Translations under genes and position numbers: made by a program
The notes under the pieces: model-generated
Told to the model about the DNA's origin: nothing
Databases searched by the model: none
What the model saw: the letters and a program-made list of their open reading frames with translations, nothing else
Shown here: piece after piece, positions 11,720 through 23,778 of the stretch
How positions within the stretch are numbered: the first letter of the stretch is position 1
Layout: each line of letters opens with the position of its first letter
DNA from: Candidatus Gillettellia adelgis
Lineage (GTDB): Bacteria; Pseudomonadota; Gammaproteobacteria; Enterobacterales; Enterobacteriaceae
Reading direction: 5' to 3'
NCBI GenBank assembly: GCA_020541285.1
Contig: CP047043.1
Coordinates: 1-64,000, forward strand
Length of the DNA stretch: 64,000 nt

Positions 11720-12195
11720 CTATGCAAGAGATAGAAGTTTTGTGAAATTACTAAAATACATCGCACTCGTCTTATCAATCTCAATAACATACTCTGTTAT
11801 AACAGAGCGCGGCTTTATACGTAAAAGCAATATCATTAAATGATAAAAAATGAAGACGAGAGTTAAATTTATTGTCATAGTAAAACACTTATCTAAGTTA
11901 TCTAGCAAGAATATAGGCATTACTGATGGAAGTATCCGTTTGAAATTCAACTACATTATCCGGTTAACAATTTTTTTATGTCGTTAGAATATAATATTAT
12001 ACCCTATATTAAATATATTTATTCTTCTTTTAAAGAAGGTTGCATCTAGCACAGACTGTTAGTCTATCGATAAAAATAAATAATTAATTATATTCATGAT
12101 AGAGTATTGTAATTCATTTATTTTAAAACTTCTATGTTATCAAGACTATTTGTTAAATTCGCATGATTTAGTAATGTGAGCATATAGTCGGAGGT
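11720..12195 (-). pseudogene. dam: Eroded dam (DNA adenine methyltransferase) relic
   Basis: Lies between aroB and rpe on the same strand, the position of dam in E. coli. In order along the minus strand: SDYMLTLLNHA matches SDLISLYNIV; ILYSNDIKK matches FLYLNRYGY; NFKRILPSVMPIFL matches FNVPFGRYKKPYFP; then VIEIDKTSAMYFSNFT matches the segment holding VVYCDPPYAPLS and NFT. The catalytic DPPY has become DKTS, so even the longest open stretch (76 codons, 11720-11950) cannot be an active methylase. Stops and frameshifts lie between the blocks. The original gene would have spanned roughly 11490-12350. Confidence 0.7.
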
Positions 12196-13304
12196 AGTAA
12201 CATACTGGTTTTATGTGTTCTCTTATAAAATTTTTTATATCTAAAAGCATTTATATTACATAAATACAAGGAATATTCTATATTTTTAGTAATCTATTCA
12301 ATATATACTATGACTCATGGATTCTAAATTTTGCTTTATACACAGTGAGTAATGCACAAGAGCGTAATGAACTTCTATGAAAGTTATATCATTCTTAATT
12401 ATTAATATATACTATAGTTTTGTGAGATTATATAACATATGTTAAGTAGTTTGATTGTCTGCTTAGAAAAAGCATGAAATGTTTTGTATATACAGCGTAA
12501 GTTATTTGTAAGGTATGCTAGTTAGTTGTTTTTATAAAAAATAAAATCTAACTACGCGCATATATCTGTAATAGTTTAGTTGTGTTTGAACTATCTTACA
12601 TGATATGGTGTTGTATGTGTTGCGTACATAAAACTATAAGGTTATGCTCTTGTTGGTATGTTGTAGTGGTATATGGACACATGTATCGTTTTTCTCTTTT
12701 ATTACTCAGAATTATTATCAATATCTTTTATTGCTGGCTAAATGTTAGTTTTGTATAGTGCGAATTTGATGAAGTCACCATCCCTAAAAGGATATTATCG
12801 ACTATACCATCATACAATGATTTAAGATTATTTAGATCTATTTCTAAAATAAGCTTTTAGCTTGCTGAACAAGCCAATAAGTATTAAAATTTTTGTCTAC
12901 TTGGGATAATAAGCTTTGATTAATATTATTATCGCTATAGGGATGCGTATATCGTTGCTCATAGTTTTATTTTTAATCATTAGTTTTGCAAGACCAGAGT
13001 GGACATAGATTCTGTGGTGTTTATATACATCCTCTTCTCGTATGATTACATATTAATATGTGTTGGCTATTTTAAATTCATTCTAATAATTGATAACAGC
13101 GACATCAAAAAACTCATTTCTCTTGTAAGATGTGTGTCTATGCATTGCAAAACATAAGAGATCAAGGTGGTCTTATAGACAGACATAATAAATAATGTTT
13201 ATCAAAATTATGCCTCGATTCATATAAGCTCGTTTAGAATATTTATTCTAATTAACAGTTAACCGCTGATTCTTGATATATCACAAGGACGATTCAGTAA
13301 TAGT
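12196..13304. other. Spacer where damX would be expected
   Basis: About 1.1 kb between the dam relic and the aroB terminator. I see no damX similarity; damX is poorly conserved, so a relic could go unseen. Confidence 0.5.
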
Positions 13305-13352
13305 AAAATGATAACGGGATTACTTATTAGTAAGTATGCCCGTTATCATTTT
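13305..13352. terminator. Strong bidirectional hairpin downstream of aroB
   Basis: AAAATGATAACGGG (13305-13318) pairs perfectly with CCCGTTATCATTTT (13339-13352). After a 2-nt internal mismatch, an inner 6-bp stem TACTTA/TAAGTA closes on loop TTAG. The A and T ends give a U-run on both strands. It sits about 220 bp after the aroB stop. Confidence 0.75.
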
Positions 13353-13569
13353 GAGTTGACTACACTTGAGACGTGTCTTGAACACTGTGACCCACTATCT
13401 GTAAGTTTTTATGATTAATAAAATTTATTGCTATAATTTAGCATAAAAATAAAAGCAAACATTTCAAATCTTTTAAGACTTACATATTGCTTTATTATTA
13501 CATTTCATATTATGCGGTATGGTTGTATAAATATAAAAGTAGCTAAACTACTATAGTTTTCGAGTAACC

Positions 13570-14667
13570 TTACGCTTCCTTAATCGGCAAACATGCGGAA
13601 ATCGACTTCAATACTAATTTATGATCTATATCATTATAGATTTTTGCCTGACCAATACCTGTAGGTAGTACTAAGCATAGCTTGTTATTACGAACTTTTT
13701 TATCACGCATCATATGTGACAAATAAGATTCTGGAAGCATCTCTTTTGGTCCAGCGATAGGTAGACACGCACGTTCTAGTAATGTTTTAATGCGGTGAAC
13801 ATCATCCGCAGGTAATTTGCCGAGGATGTATGCAACCTCTGCCGCCATTACTATGCCGGCGGCGATCGCCTCACCATGCAACCATATACCATAGCCCATA
13901 GTAACCTCAATTGCATGGCCAAAAGTGTGTCCTAAATTTAGTAGAGCTCTCAAATCATTGTCGCGTTCGTCAGTGGCTACTATTTTGGCTTTTAACTCGC
14001 AGCAACGTCGGATACAATACGTTAGGGCGTGAATATTCAGCGTCATTAACACATCAATATTATTTTCTAACCAAATAAAAAAGTCACGATCAAAACTAAT
14101 GCCGTATTTGATAACTTCAGCAAGTCCAGATGAAAGTTCACACGCTGGTAAGGTTGCTAGGCAACTGACATCAACTATTACTGAAACAGGCTGATAGAAT
14201 GCACCAATCATGTTTTTTCCAAGTGGATGATTAACGCCGGTTTTACCACCAACAGAAGAATCTACTTGAGCTAATAATGTGGTAGGAAGTTGCATAAAAC
14301 GTACACCACGCTGATAACAGGCTGCCGCAAATCCTGTGAGATCGCCTATCACGCCACCCCCCAAGGCTATCAATGTTGTATCACGGCTATGAGACTTTTT
14401 TAGTAGTGCTGAGAAAATTGTTTCTAGTACTAAAAGGGATTTGTGTTGTTCGCCATCAGGCAGAATTATTTCATCTACTTTTATGCCACCTTGTTTTAAA
14501 GTTTGTTTAACTTGTTCTAGATAGAGAGGTGCCACGGTTTTATTGGTAACTAGCATTACCTGTTCATCGGATTTTAATGGCGCGAAAGCTCTAAGATTGT
14601 TTAATAATCCAGCAGCTATAGTAATTGGGTAACTGCGTTCTCCAAGCATTACAGTAATTTTTTCCAT
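13570..14667 (-). CDS. aroB: 3-dehydroquinate synthase
   Basis: Second step of the shikimate pathway, converting DAHP to 3-dehydroquinate with NAD and a divalent metal. From the ATG of [14 protein letters not shown] the product is 365 aa (E. coli 362); an upstream in-frame start would add 11 residues with no counterpart in the family. Conserved features are [21 protein letters not shown] (NAD site), [28 protein letters not shown] (metal Glu) and [11 protein letters not shown] (metal His residues). CAGGAG lies about 11 nt upstream. It is 89 bp downstream of aroK and presumably co-transcribed. Confidence 0.97.
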   Translation of the reverse strand: MEKITVMLGERSYPITIAAGLLNNLRAFAPLKSDEQVMLVTNKTVAPLYLEQVKQTLKQGGIKVDEIILPDGEQHKSLLVLETIFSALLKKSHSRDTTLIALGGGVIGDLTGFAAACYQRGVRFMQLPTTLLAQVDSSVGGKTGVNHPLGKNMIGAFYQPVSVIVDVSCLATLPACELSSGLAEVIKYGISFDRDFFIWLENNIDVLMTLNIHALTYCIRRCCELKAKIVATDERDNDLRALLNLGHTFGHAIEVTMGYGIWLHGEAIAAGIVMAAEVAYILGKLPADDVHRIKTLLERACLPIAGPKEMLPESYLSHMMRDKKVRNNKLCLVLPTGIGQAKIYNDIDHKLVLKSISACLPIKEA

Positions 14668-14756
14668 AGTATGTACAACTCCTGAGTAGTTTACGCTCAC
14701 TTATATGGGTAAGATAAGTTTGTGCACATTTTCGTAGTAAAAACCACTAAAATCCA

Positions 14757-15275
14757 TTATATTCTTAATAGATTGATGATCTGATTAGCTACTACTTTAG
14801 CGCTTTGATCGTCAGTGCGAATCGTCATATCAGCAATCTCTTCGTACAAATGGTTGCGTTCTTTCGCTAAAGTTTCTAACACCTGACGTGGTGGATAATT
14901 AACTTGTAATAACGGGCGTTTTTTATCACGCTGAGTTCGGGCTAATTGTTTGTCGATAGAAGTTTTTAGATAAACAACGGTGCCACGCGCTGACAAACGG
15001 TTTCGTGTGTCGCTTGATTTAACGGAACCACCGCCAGTAGCGAGTACAACCCCTTGATATCCCGTTAGTTCATTAATAATTTTCTCTTCACGATCACGGA
15101 AACCTATTTCACCTTCTACATCAAATACCCAGCTCACATCCGCTCCTGTGCGCTGCTCAATTTCTTGATCAGAGTCAAAAAATTCCATATTGAGTTGCTG
15201 AGCTAACTGACGACCAATAGTGCTTTTCCCAGCACCCATAGGCCCAATAAGAAAGATATTACGTTTTTCTGCCAT
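14757..15275 (-). CDS. aroK: Shikimate kinase I
   Basis: Phosphorylates shikimate to shikimate 3-phosphate with ATP. The product is 172 aa (E. coli 173). It has Walker [10 protein letters not shown] at about 11-19, the shikimate-binding [11 protein letters not shown] and GFRDREE, the LATGGGSV loop near residue 80, and the lid region [10 protein letters not shown]. First gene of the surviving aroK-aroB pair; the hofQ-type genes found upstream in E. coli are not seen. Retaining both shikimate genes suggests chorismate synthesis still matters to the symbiosis or to the bacterium. Confidence 0.97.
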   Translation of the reverse strand: MAEKRNIFLIGPMGAGKSTIGRQLAQQLNMEFFDSDQEIEQRTGADVSWVFDVEGEIGFRDREEKIINELTGYQGVVLATGGGSVKSSDTRNRLSARGTVVYLKTSIDKQLARTQRDKKRPLLQVNYPPRQVLETLAKERNHLYEEIADMTIRTDDQSAKVVANQIINLLRI

Positions 15276-17366
15276 ATTTTAATATTACTGAAACGATGCG
15301 TGAATATTAACCCGCTCCGCCAATTAAATCAGTGACGGTATCTCCATGGAAATTAAGAAGTGTTAGTGCGGGACTCCAAAATAAATTATCCCAATACTTT
15401 AGGTTGTTTAACAACAAAATTAATCACTATCTATGCTGCGGATGAAAAATATATTTTAATATCGTATTAAGACTATTCAGAAATTTTACTCTTTTCAGTT
15501 GGTAACCTTTGTAATCTAAATTAGTCGCAGCGTCAAATTAAGTGTTATACAGATGACAAAATAGCTGTGCATAAAAAGTAAAGACATTGATAGTAAACTA
15601 AAAATATTGCGGTTTTACTAGCATAGTACAGATTACTAGTTTGCGTCATTTATTATGTTTTTTCTGTATCGGCAGTGCTGCAAGATATCTTTTTCTATTT
15701 TTTCAATGAATTATTCAATATTTTCTTATTACTAGAAAATAATTATGGTGTTTTGTTATAATGAAATTATAACTTCTACAGATTAAAAGTGAAGCGCTTT
15801 TTGTTCCTTTGCGTGTAAATAATAACTATTATACCGTAATAGTAGTGTAATAATATTCTTAATGTTAGATAATTAGCGAATATAGTATTATATAGTTAAT
15901 AGATCATACCATACATACTATGGTGTTTTAGGTTTAGTTAAATATCATAAAAACTATATTCGTTATAATAAATAACTGCTACTTTAAGTGCGTATTATCT
16001 AGTCATATACAGTATAATTACCAGCATTGCTAAATTGGGTGATAGGCGTCCTGATCTTATTCTTGAAGCGTTTAATTTTGAGACATCTTGAAAATTTTTA
16101 CTATAAGTGATTAGCTTAGAATTGTATATAGTAGATATTAAAAATCAGCATTTGTGCTTTATGATCATTGTGTTTAACAAACACTAATGTTTTTTATATA
16201 ACACGTTATATATACTGTTTTAGTGATATCTTTGCCGTAGCGAAAATACAGTTAATTTGCATTGTTTGTTTTATTATCGACCAGTCTTGCATGAAAAGTA
16301 TGTTATGTATATACTTATTAATTCATAATCGGAGTTTGCCTAAATCACTATTTACGATAACAGGCGATGTTTTACTGTGATACATATCATATTATAGATT
16401 ATAGATTATAGATTATAGATTATAGATTATGGATTATGGATTATTATTCTGGTCATGTTGTTTAAGTTGATCATATTTATAATGTTTAGTTTAGTATAAT
16501 CTAGCACAATGTTACCATTGCAAGCTTTCCTAATTAGGAAGCAACCATATTATCAGTGCTATTTTAGCAGAATAATGTTGCTGTGATTGATTGCCATTGT
16601 AGTATTTATGTTTGATGTCAGTTTATTACATTCTAATACTATTTCATATAGTATACTAAGGTGTTATCTAAAACCCTTATGGTATAGCTACGCAATGATG
16701 GTGAAAATGATAGTTGAAATAGTATAGTAGGGATGTGTTATTATCCACCAGTTGAATAATATTACGCATAATACGAAGCAGACTATTTTACGTGATTAAT
16801 AAGGTCTTCAATATTTACTGTGTTCACATTTCTTATATAGGTCGTGCGTTCTAGTTTTAACTTGGATTTTTTGGGTTTTCTGATATGTTGACATTTATAT
16901 TGTTAATAAAAGCTAAAGTGTTAAATATCGTGATGTTAAAATGAAGGTTCCATTATAGTAAAGCGAATAACTGCCATATGATCATATTTATTTATGTTAC
17001 TCGTGATTTATGTTACTTGTAGTATTGATATGTTTCAGAACATGAGATGTATTTAATATATTTAGTAAGTACGATTTTATCGTTATCAGATACGATTACT
17101 TATAAGGCTGCAAGTATTTGCAGTGATTATGAATATGTATTATATAATACATGCTAGCAAAATTTTTTGTTAGAGAGAATTAGTAATGCAGTCTGTCTTT
17201 AATAAGAAGAGGTAGACTACGTAATGTAGGTAAAAGAGTAACGAAATGTTATAGATAACTTACAGCAAACAATAGATAGGCATCATATGTTAATATGTTT
17301 TAAAGCACACATTATTAGTGTTGCGTAAAACGCAAAGTTCTAGGATACTTAGATGGTTTGCGGGGA
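15276..17366. other. Spacer between aroK and ftsB
   Basis: About 2.1 kb of AT-rich DNA between divergent genes. No relic was recognised. It contains the heptanucleotide array at 16391-16445. Confidence 0.6.
16391..16445. repeat. Heptanucleotide tandem repeat (ATTATAG)n
   Basis: Five perfect copies of ATTATAG, then two of ATTATGG, then a partial copy. Non-coding simple-sequence tract. Confidence 0.95.
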
Positions 17367-17687
17367 ATGAAAATTGGAAAACTTACGATTTTATTGTTAA
17401 TATTACTAAGTTGGTTGCAGTATTCTTTATGGCTAGGGAAAAATGGTATCTACGATTTTTTGCAGGTGCATATGGATATTATAGTTCAACAAAAAAATAA
17501 TGCTAAGCTAAAAACTCGTAATGATCAGTTGTGTTCTGAGCTTGATATGTTGAATACAAGACAAAAAACAGCTAAAGAGTGTTTGCATCACAAATTAGGT
17601 ATGATTGAGCCAGGTAAAACTTTTTATCGCCTCGTGCCTAAGAACTATAAAGACTATGCAATTTCTTGTTTAAAAAATAACGCATAA
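17367..17687 (+). CDS. ftsB: FtsB, cell-division protein of the FtsQLB complex
   Basis: Bitopic inner-membrane protein that joins FtsL and FtsQ to activate septal cell-wall synthesis. From ATG ([11 protein letters not shown]) the product is 106 aa (E. coli 103). It has one membrane segment at about residues 5-22 (ending [16 protein letters not shown]), then a periplasmic coiled coil ([15 protein letters not shown]), and the conserved C-terminal block [17 protein letters not shown] stands very close to the ATG. It is the first gene of ftsB-ispD-ispF; ispD begins 7 bp after its stop. Confidence 0.95.
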   Translation: MKIGKLTILLLILLSWLQYSLWLGKNGIYDFLQVHMDIIVQQKNNAKLKTRNDQLCSELDMLNTRQKTAKECLHHKLGMIEPGKTFYRLVPKNYKDYAISCLKNNA

Positions 17688-17694
17688 ATCGTAT

Positions 17695-18402
17695 ATGACT
17701 TATACTGAGTCTATTACAAAGACAATCACTGCTATCTTGCTCGCTGCTGGCGTTGGAAGTCGTATGCAAACTGTTTGTCCCAAGCAGTATTTAACTATTG
17801 GTCAATATAGTATGGTTGAACATGCTATCTATGCGTTGTTGCGTCATCCTTGCATTCAACGTATTATTGTGGCTATTAACTTGACAGATAATCAGTTTAA
17901 GCAATTGCCGATTTCCTCTGATCCTAGAGTGAGCGTAACTATTGGTGGTCGACATCGTGCGGACTCAGTCATGGCTGGTCTCCATTTAGTTGGTGAAGAA
18001 GAATGGGTTCTTATACACGATGCTGCGCGTCCTTGCTTACATCTAGATGACATTACACGTTTGCTAGCCATTACAGAACATAGCAAGGTTGGCGGAATTC
18101 TCGCTTTTCCAGCAAGCGATACCATGAAGCGTGTAGATCTTCAGTTAGGTACTATTATTAATACTATTGATCGAAAGAATTTATGGCATGCCTTAACACC
18201 GCAGTTATTTCCACGTGCGTTACTTAAGTGTTGCTTACAACGTGCACTGTGTGACGGTGTGACCGTTACAGATGAGGCATCAGCAATGGAATATTGTGGT
18301 TATCATCCGTTATTAGTGCACGGGCGTTCGAATAACATAAAAGTAACGCGAAAAGAGGATCTAGCACTAGCTACGTTCTATCTGGCTCAATCGGATAAAT
18401 GA
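17695..18402 (+). CDS. ispD: 2-C-methyl-D-erythritol 4-phosphate cytidylyltransferase
   Basis: Third step of the non-mevalonate isoprenoid pathway: MEP plus CTP gives CDP-methylerythritol. The product is 235 aa (E. coli 236). The CTP-binding N-terminus is [11 protein letters not shown], then CPKQYL. Later blocks are [22 protein letters not shown] and the C-terminal [12 protein letters not shown] and [13 protein letters not shown]. It starts 7 bp after ftsB with no clear ribosome binding site, suggesting translational coupling, and lies 10 bp before ispF. Confidence 0.97.
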   Translation: MTYTESITKTITAILLAAGVGSRMQTVCPKQYLTIGQYSMVEHAIYALLRHPCIQRIIVAINLTDNQFKQLPISSDPRVSVTIGGRHRADSVMAGLHLVGEEEWVLIHDAARPCLHLDDITRLLAITEHSKVGGILAFPASDTMKRVDLQLGTIINTIDRKNLWHALTPQLFPRALLKCCLQRALCDGVTVTDEASAMEYCGYHPLLVHGRSNNIKVTRKEDLALATFYLAQSDK

Positions 18403-18412
18403 GGATTACAGC

Positions 18413-18904
18413 ATGCGTATTGGTCATGGTTTTGATGTACATAAATTTAGTAGCAAAGGGCCTTTAGTAATTGCTGGTGTTCCTATTCCTTATGAAAACG
18501 GTTTACTAGCCCATTCAGATGGTGACGTTGTTTTACATGCAGTGACAGATGCCTTGTTGGGTGCGGTAGGCTTGGGTGATATCGGTAGATTTTTCCCGAA
18601 TACTGACAACACGCTAAAGGGTATTGATAGTCGAAAGCTACTTGCTAAAGCGTGGGATGGTATTTGTGCAAAAGGTTACTATCTAGGTAACTTAGACATC
18701 ACAATTATTGCTCAGCGACCTAATATGGCTCCATATATACCAAAGATGTGCATTTGTTTATCAGTAGACTTACAATGTCATAAAAATAATATTAATGTTA
18801 AGGCGACCACTACTGAAAAACTTGGTTTTATTGGGCGCGGTGAAGGTATTGCTTGTGAAGCGGTGGTTTTATTGCTTAAAAAACAGCACGACAGATTTGT
18901 TTAA
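18413..18904 (+). CDS. ispF: 2-C-methyl-D-erythritol 2,4-cyclodiphosphate synthase
   Basis: Fifth step of the non-mevalonate pathway, cyclising CDP-ME 2-phosphate with loss of CMP. The product is 163 aa (E. coli 159). Metal ligands are visible in [10 protein letters not shown] (Asp and His) and [13 protein letters not shown] (His), and the conserved [15 protein letters not shown] is present. GAGG precedes the ATG. In E. coli truD follows; it is not recognisable here. Confidence 0.97.
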   Translation: MRIGHGFDVHKFSSKGPLVIAGVPIPYENGLLAHSDGDVVLHAVTDALLGAVGLGDIGRFFPNTDNTLKGIDSRKLLAKAWDGICAKGYYLGNLDITIIAQRPNMAPYIPKMCICLSVDLQCHKNNINVKATTTEKLGFIGRGEGIACEAVVLLLKKQHDRFV

Positions 18905-21900
18905 TATGGTCTACTTGTATAGTGTATTATAGAGTGTTATGTTCTAAGTATACACCTATGAGAAGATTGAGGTACGCAGATTAATCGTAAATTACGATAG
19001 GGTGCGTTCTACGACAAGCGTTTTTCTATATCTTTTAAAAAAATACTGAATTTCTTATAATTTTCTAAGATACCTTAGAGAGTTTAGGAGAGTCTAATTT
19101 TGTATAATAGTTAAATTAACACCCTAAATAACATTTATTCTACTATAATTTGATTTTATGTAGAAAGATAGTCAATTTAGATACTAAACTTAATATATTA
19201 TCTTGAATTTAAAACATTAATATATTAAATTCATTTACATTTTTACGTGCAAGTTGATAAAGTATGCATGATTTAATGATCCATAAGATTAATTTCTTCA
19301 TTTAAAATAAACAAATGAATTAATGCGTCCTTAGTTAACGTCATATGAGTAAATAGGTAATGAAATAGAAAATCAATTATTTAACTATTGGTGATTTATA
19401 AATATTTTATCTTGTATAATAACGCTACGCTTTAATTTTATAAATTCATAAATAAATTCATTATAGTGTTATAGATGGTGCATAAAATCTTGTGTAGTAA
19501 AATATAATCCTCAAGATATTTTTTAATATTTAATGCATTAAACATTTTTTAGTAGTTAAATATACATTATGTTAGAGCTATAACATCGCTGTGCTATATT
19601 TTCATTTGTCTTGGTATGTTTTCTTAATGGCACTATACTTTTGTGAATGAATAATAAATTGAATTGTATTATTGATACATTTTAAAATATAAAAAATATT
19701 AGCAGTTTTCTAGTTTTATAAGGAGAATATCCTTCTTACGTTATGCGTATGAAGTAATTACATAATATTAGTTAGTTACTAAAAAATTAATCACCATGAT
19801 TTTTTTTTGGTGTTAACTTATAAACATAAACATAAAAATACAGTGATAACATGGTTGCCGTTTATCTCTTCTAAGTCATTAATCCACAGTCATATAGTAC
19901 GATGATGTTTAGTGCGCTGATGTGATTTATATTGGGATGAGTAATTAACTAATTACTCTAGTAGTAGTGATAAATTTATTAGTTTTTTAATAGATGTTCA
20001 TGCGTATTGATATTACTGAATTGATAAAATTATAAAGCACGAGATAGTTTAGAGGCTCCGAGATTAGCTATTTAGTAGATTTCTAGTAATAAAATATTAT
20101 ATTACATAAAAATATTTTTATATTGTATAATATAGATTGATGATACACATCATAAATTGATGAGATATTTTATTAGATAGTAGCTTGAAGATGGTTAATT
20201 ATAAGATCAAGATATAAATATTGAGCAGCATTCAGTTTGACTAAATAAGAATGCATTATAACCTGATATATTATAAATGCAATTATCTTACTAGGAGTTC
20301 ATTACTATAACTAATAAATTTACTGATAATACATAAATCAGATGTTCTACAAAAACTAAATAAACCTAGCATAAGTTCATTACTAAAATAAAGCGGCTAT
20401 CTCGTATAATGCGTTAAAGTTTTTAGATTTTTATGGAAGCGATAATTTATAATAAAAGCACTAAATAAAGAAAAGGTTTAATATGTTCTCCTTGAGAAAA
20501 TATTTTTCATAAAAACAGTGATTAGACTAACCCTTTAATTAAGGCTATACTCTGTCTGAGTATCTATCCTAGCTTGCGATATGCTTTATAAAGTCTATTT
20601 TTACGTATCTAAAACGTTATATCTTAATTAATAAAGATTGAAGCGCTATTGGTAACTTTCGTGACCTCTCAAAAGACCCATTCCAGGATAAAGCATTAAA
20701 TATTGTTTAGAGTTTTGATAGTATATCAGATTTTATCGCTAAAAATCGCGTATCACCTAATATTTTTAATGAATAAATAAATTTTAAAAAAACCAACAAA
20801 CCTAGCTGATCTATTTTTTATGTCAATGATATGGGCATAGAACGTTATTTTTGATTGAAGTTGGTTTTTTATGATTATCTGACAGGAAATACTATTTATT
20901 CCATAATACGCAAGATATATAGCAACACGCTTCTGAATAGCGTATCTGAACACACCAATTCTATAAAGCTATGCGAAGTAGTGCGATACCACTTCCAACT
21001 TATTATCTTATGACAATCACCACCTTATTGTTCAACAAGATAACATTTGTAGTGGTTGTTGATCGGAGTTCACACAGGGTGTTATTTGATAGAAATAATT
21101 TATAATACGGAATATCGTTCGAATTATCCAGGTTATTAATAATTTAATAAAATTGATATTTTTTGATATTTTGATATTAATTTATTACTAGGATAACATA
21201 TTATTAGTTAATAATACACCTAATCTGACGTACTATGATTGTAAAACATAGTGTATATTACTGACTACGATACAGTTATTTCTGGTATGTTTTATTATAA
21301 TTTTACGGTGTTCATAATCTCTTTAAATATCTATTAAATAAGATTAGTTACTTTATTTTTCCAAAATTTCGCTATATCTAGTTTAATTATTAAAATATCT
21401 TTATAGTATCTATCAATACAACATGTTTCATATGTCCGTTTAACATCTAAAATCAATATTATAACTTCTATTAAAAGATTGTATCGTGATAATATATTAT
21501 CGATAAAGATTAATATTTAATATATAATGAAAGAGTTTGAAGTCATCGCAGCCATAATATCCGTTGAGCATAACGTAATACAATTATAGTAGTAGTTAAC
21601 CCGCCAACTTACTATAAGAACGTGATTTGTATCTATTAGACATAGTTATTAATGAAAATAGAGGTAAATATTGTTTAATAGATATTAAGGCTAGTATTTG
21701 TCCTACGTTGTTTGTCATGCTCTACAATAAGACGATAGTAATAGTAAATAATATTTACATTAAATCTATGACTTTAGTTAAATAACACTATTTATTTACA
21801 CTGATTTTTATTATTTACTACAGATTTATATAGTATAAAAAATTTATTAGTTTTTAATGTTATAAAAAATTCATATTGACTCGTTATATTTAAAAATTTT

Positions 21901-23778
21901 ACTGATTTATATAGAACTTATAATTATATACTATTAACTAATATTTAAGATTTTTAATATTGATAATGAAACAAAATAAAACATCACGTACAAGTTAACG
22001 CCGTAGTGAATAAGACATGAGTAGAGTGATTATGTAAGGTTTTATTTTATATTGTAAAATATATCTATTAACATATAGATATGTATTATTATATTATTCA
22101 TATAATAGGGAGTAAAATATTATTTAGATAATTAATATTGTTCATAACTATCTATAAGATGATTAATTCTACTGTTTTGTTGCCAAAAATAATCAATAGA
22201 TTTATTTTTTTAGACTAGATCATTCGTTACGTCACTCACTGCATTACAATAATCTCATACTTACTGAATACAACATTGAAAAATCATACTATATAGATCT
22301 TAATACTTTTATGTAATAAAATATTCCAGGTTGGATATTGAGCATGAAACTACGTGTACTAACAAGTACGACGTGATTATTATGAGGTGATATATGCTTA
22401 AATTTTTTATACATGAATATTGAACATTCTGAGAAAACAGAATGTTAAGCTAAGTACTGTATTAAGAAGACGACAACACTCAGAACTGCAAGTACATACC
22501 TTTATTTATCTTAGTGGAGATGATTTTTATAGCATAGACTGTAATTACTTATATATAATACATAGGTTATACTACATAAATTAGCTTGTATGTCGCTATT
22601 ATTTGTATAGATCGAGGTGTATTATGGAGTCATGCTGCTATTATAGCATTGATACCTACTATTAAGATTGTTTCTTATTTAATTCAGATAATATTCACTA
22701 TAATAAAACGCAGTAAGTATTAACACTACTAAAAAATGCTATACCAGCAGGACTAAGTGTTCATTAAAATCACAAGAAACGTCATACAGTTGAGGTTTTG
22801 TACTTCTAATCCCTTAAGTTTTAACATGCAGATCTAGTCAATACTAGCTATATTGGGAGTATTATACTCTGCAAAGCCATTCAAGTTGAATAGTCATTTC
22901 GATTAGTCTAATATATTACTCAATGGATCGATAAATTTTATTTATTTTTTATAACGATCGTTAGCTAGTTTCTGCTATAACAACTTTGCATCTCAAGAGT
23001 AGCGACAAGTGGTTGTAACGCTGATTGATGCAAGTATGTAGCAAAATAACTGCATTCAGCTAGAGATACAATATGAGTAGACTTATAAAAGTAATGTTAT
23101 AGCATAGAAGTTGATAATTCAATAGCTATGCTCTCATACTAATAAGATAATGTAACGCAGTAGAGTGTTTTTTGAATCAATCAAGTTCGAGATATTGCGC
23201 AATACAATATCCTATCAATGATAAACATGAAGGAATAAGTTTTATTTACCACCTAAATACTAATAAAAATTTTATATCACGTGATATAATGATGGGTATA
23301 TAGCTAGTATTCACGGATAGAAAGGATATTAATGATCATTTAGAATTATTATTCATTAGACAAAACCTCTTGTTCTAAACTTATTAGAAGTTTAAAAAAT
23401 ATTAAGGTAGAGCGATAGTAGTTATTAATGAATTAAATAGCCTATTTGCAAGTGTTCACACTGAACCCTCTGGTTTAATGCATTACTTCCTAGTTATTTT
23501 TTATAACTATATAAACGAGAAAAGAAAAAATAAAATCTAAGATATATAATAGTTACGATGATGGATATCATGTTTTTAGTGTCTATATAATATGACGTTC
23601 CCGCTTCATTTAAATTTATATCATATATACTGCTTAGTCACCAAAAAAGTTACCCCTTAGTGCAGTATTAGAGTGTTTGTCTTATAAAATTTAAACGAAT
23701 TTAACTTTTATTTAATAACATTTATAGAATATTTAACACCATTAATATGGTTCGAATTAGTTTTTGTTGAGTAATATT
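18905..23778. other. 4.9-kb spacer between ispF and mgtE
   Basis: The longest stretch in which I see nothing. The start was compared with truD, the E. coli neighbour of ispF, without a convincing match. Confidence 0.55.

Noticed and set aside
17318-17500. Open frame overlapping the start of ftsB
   Set aside because: It is an out-of-frame shadow; the ftsB frame carries the conserved membrane segment and coiled coil.
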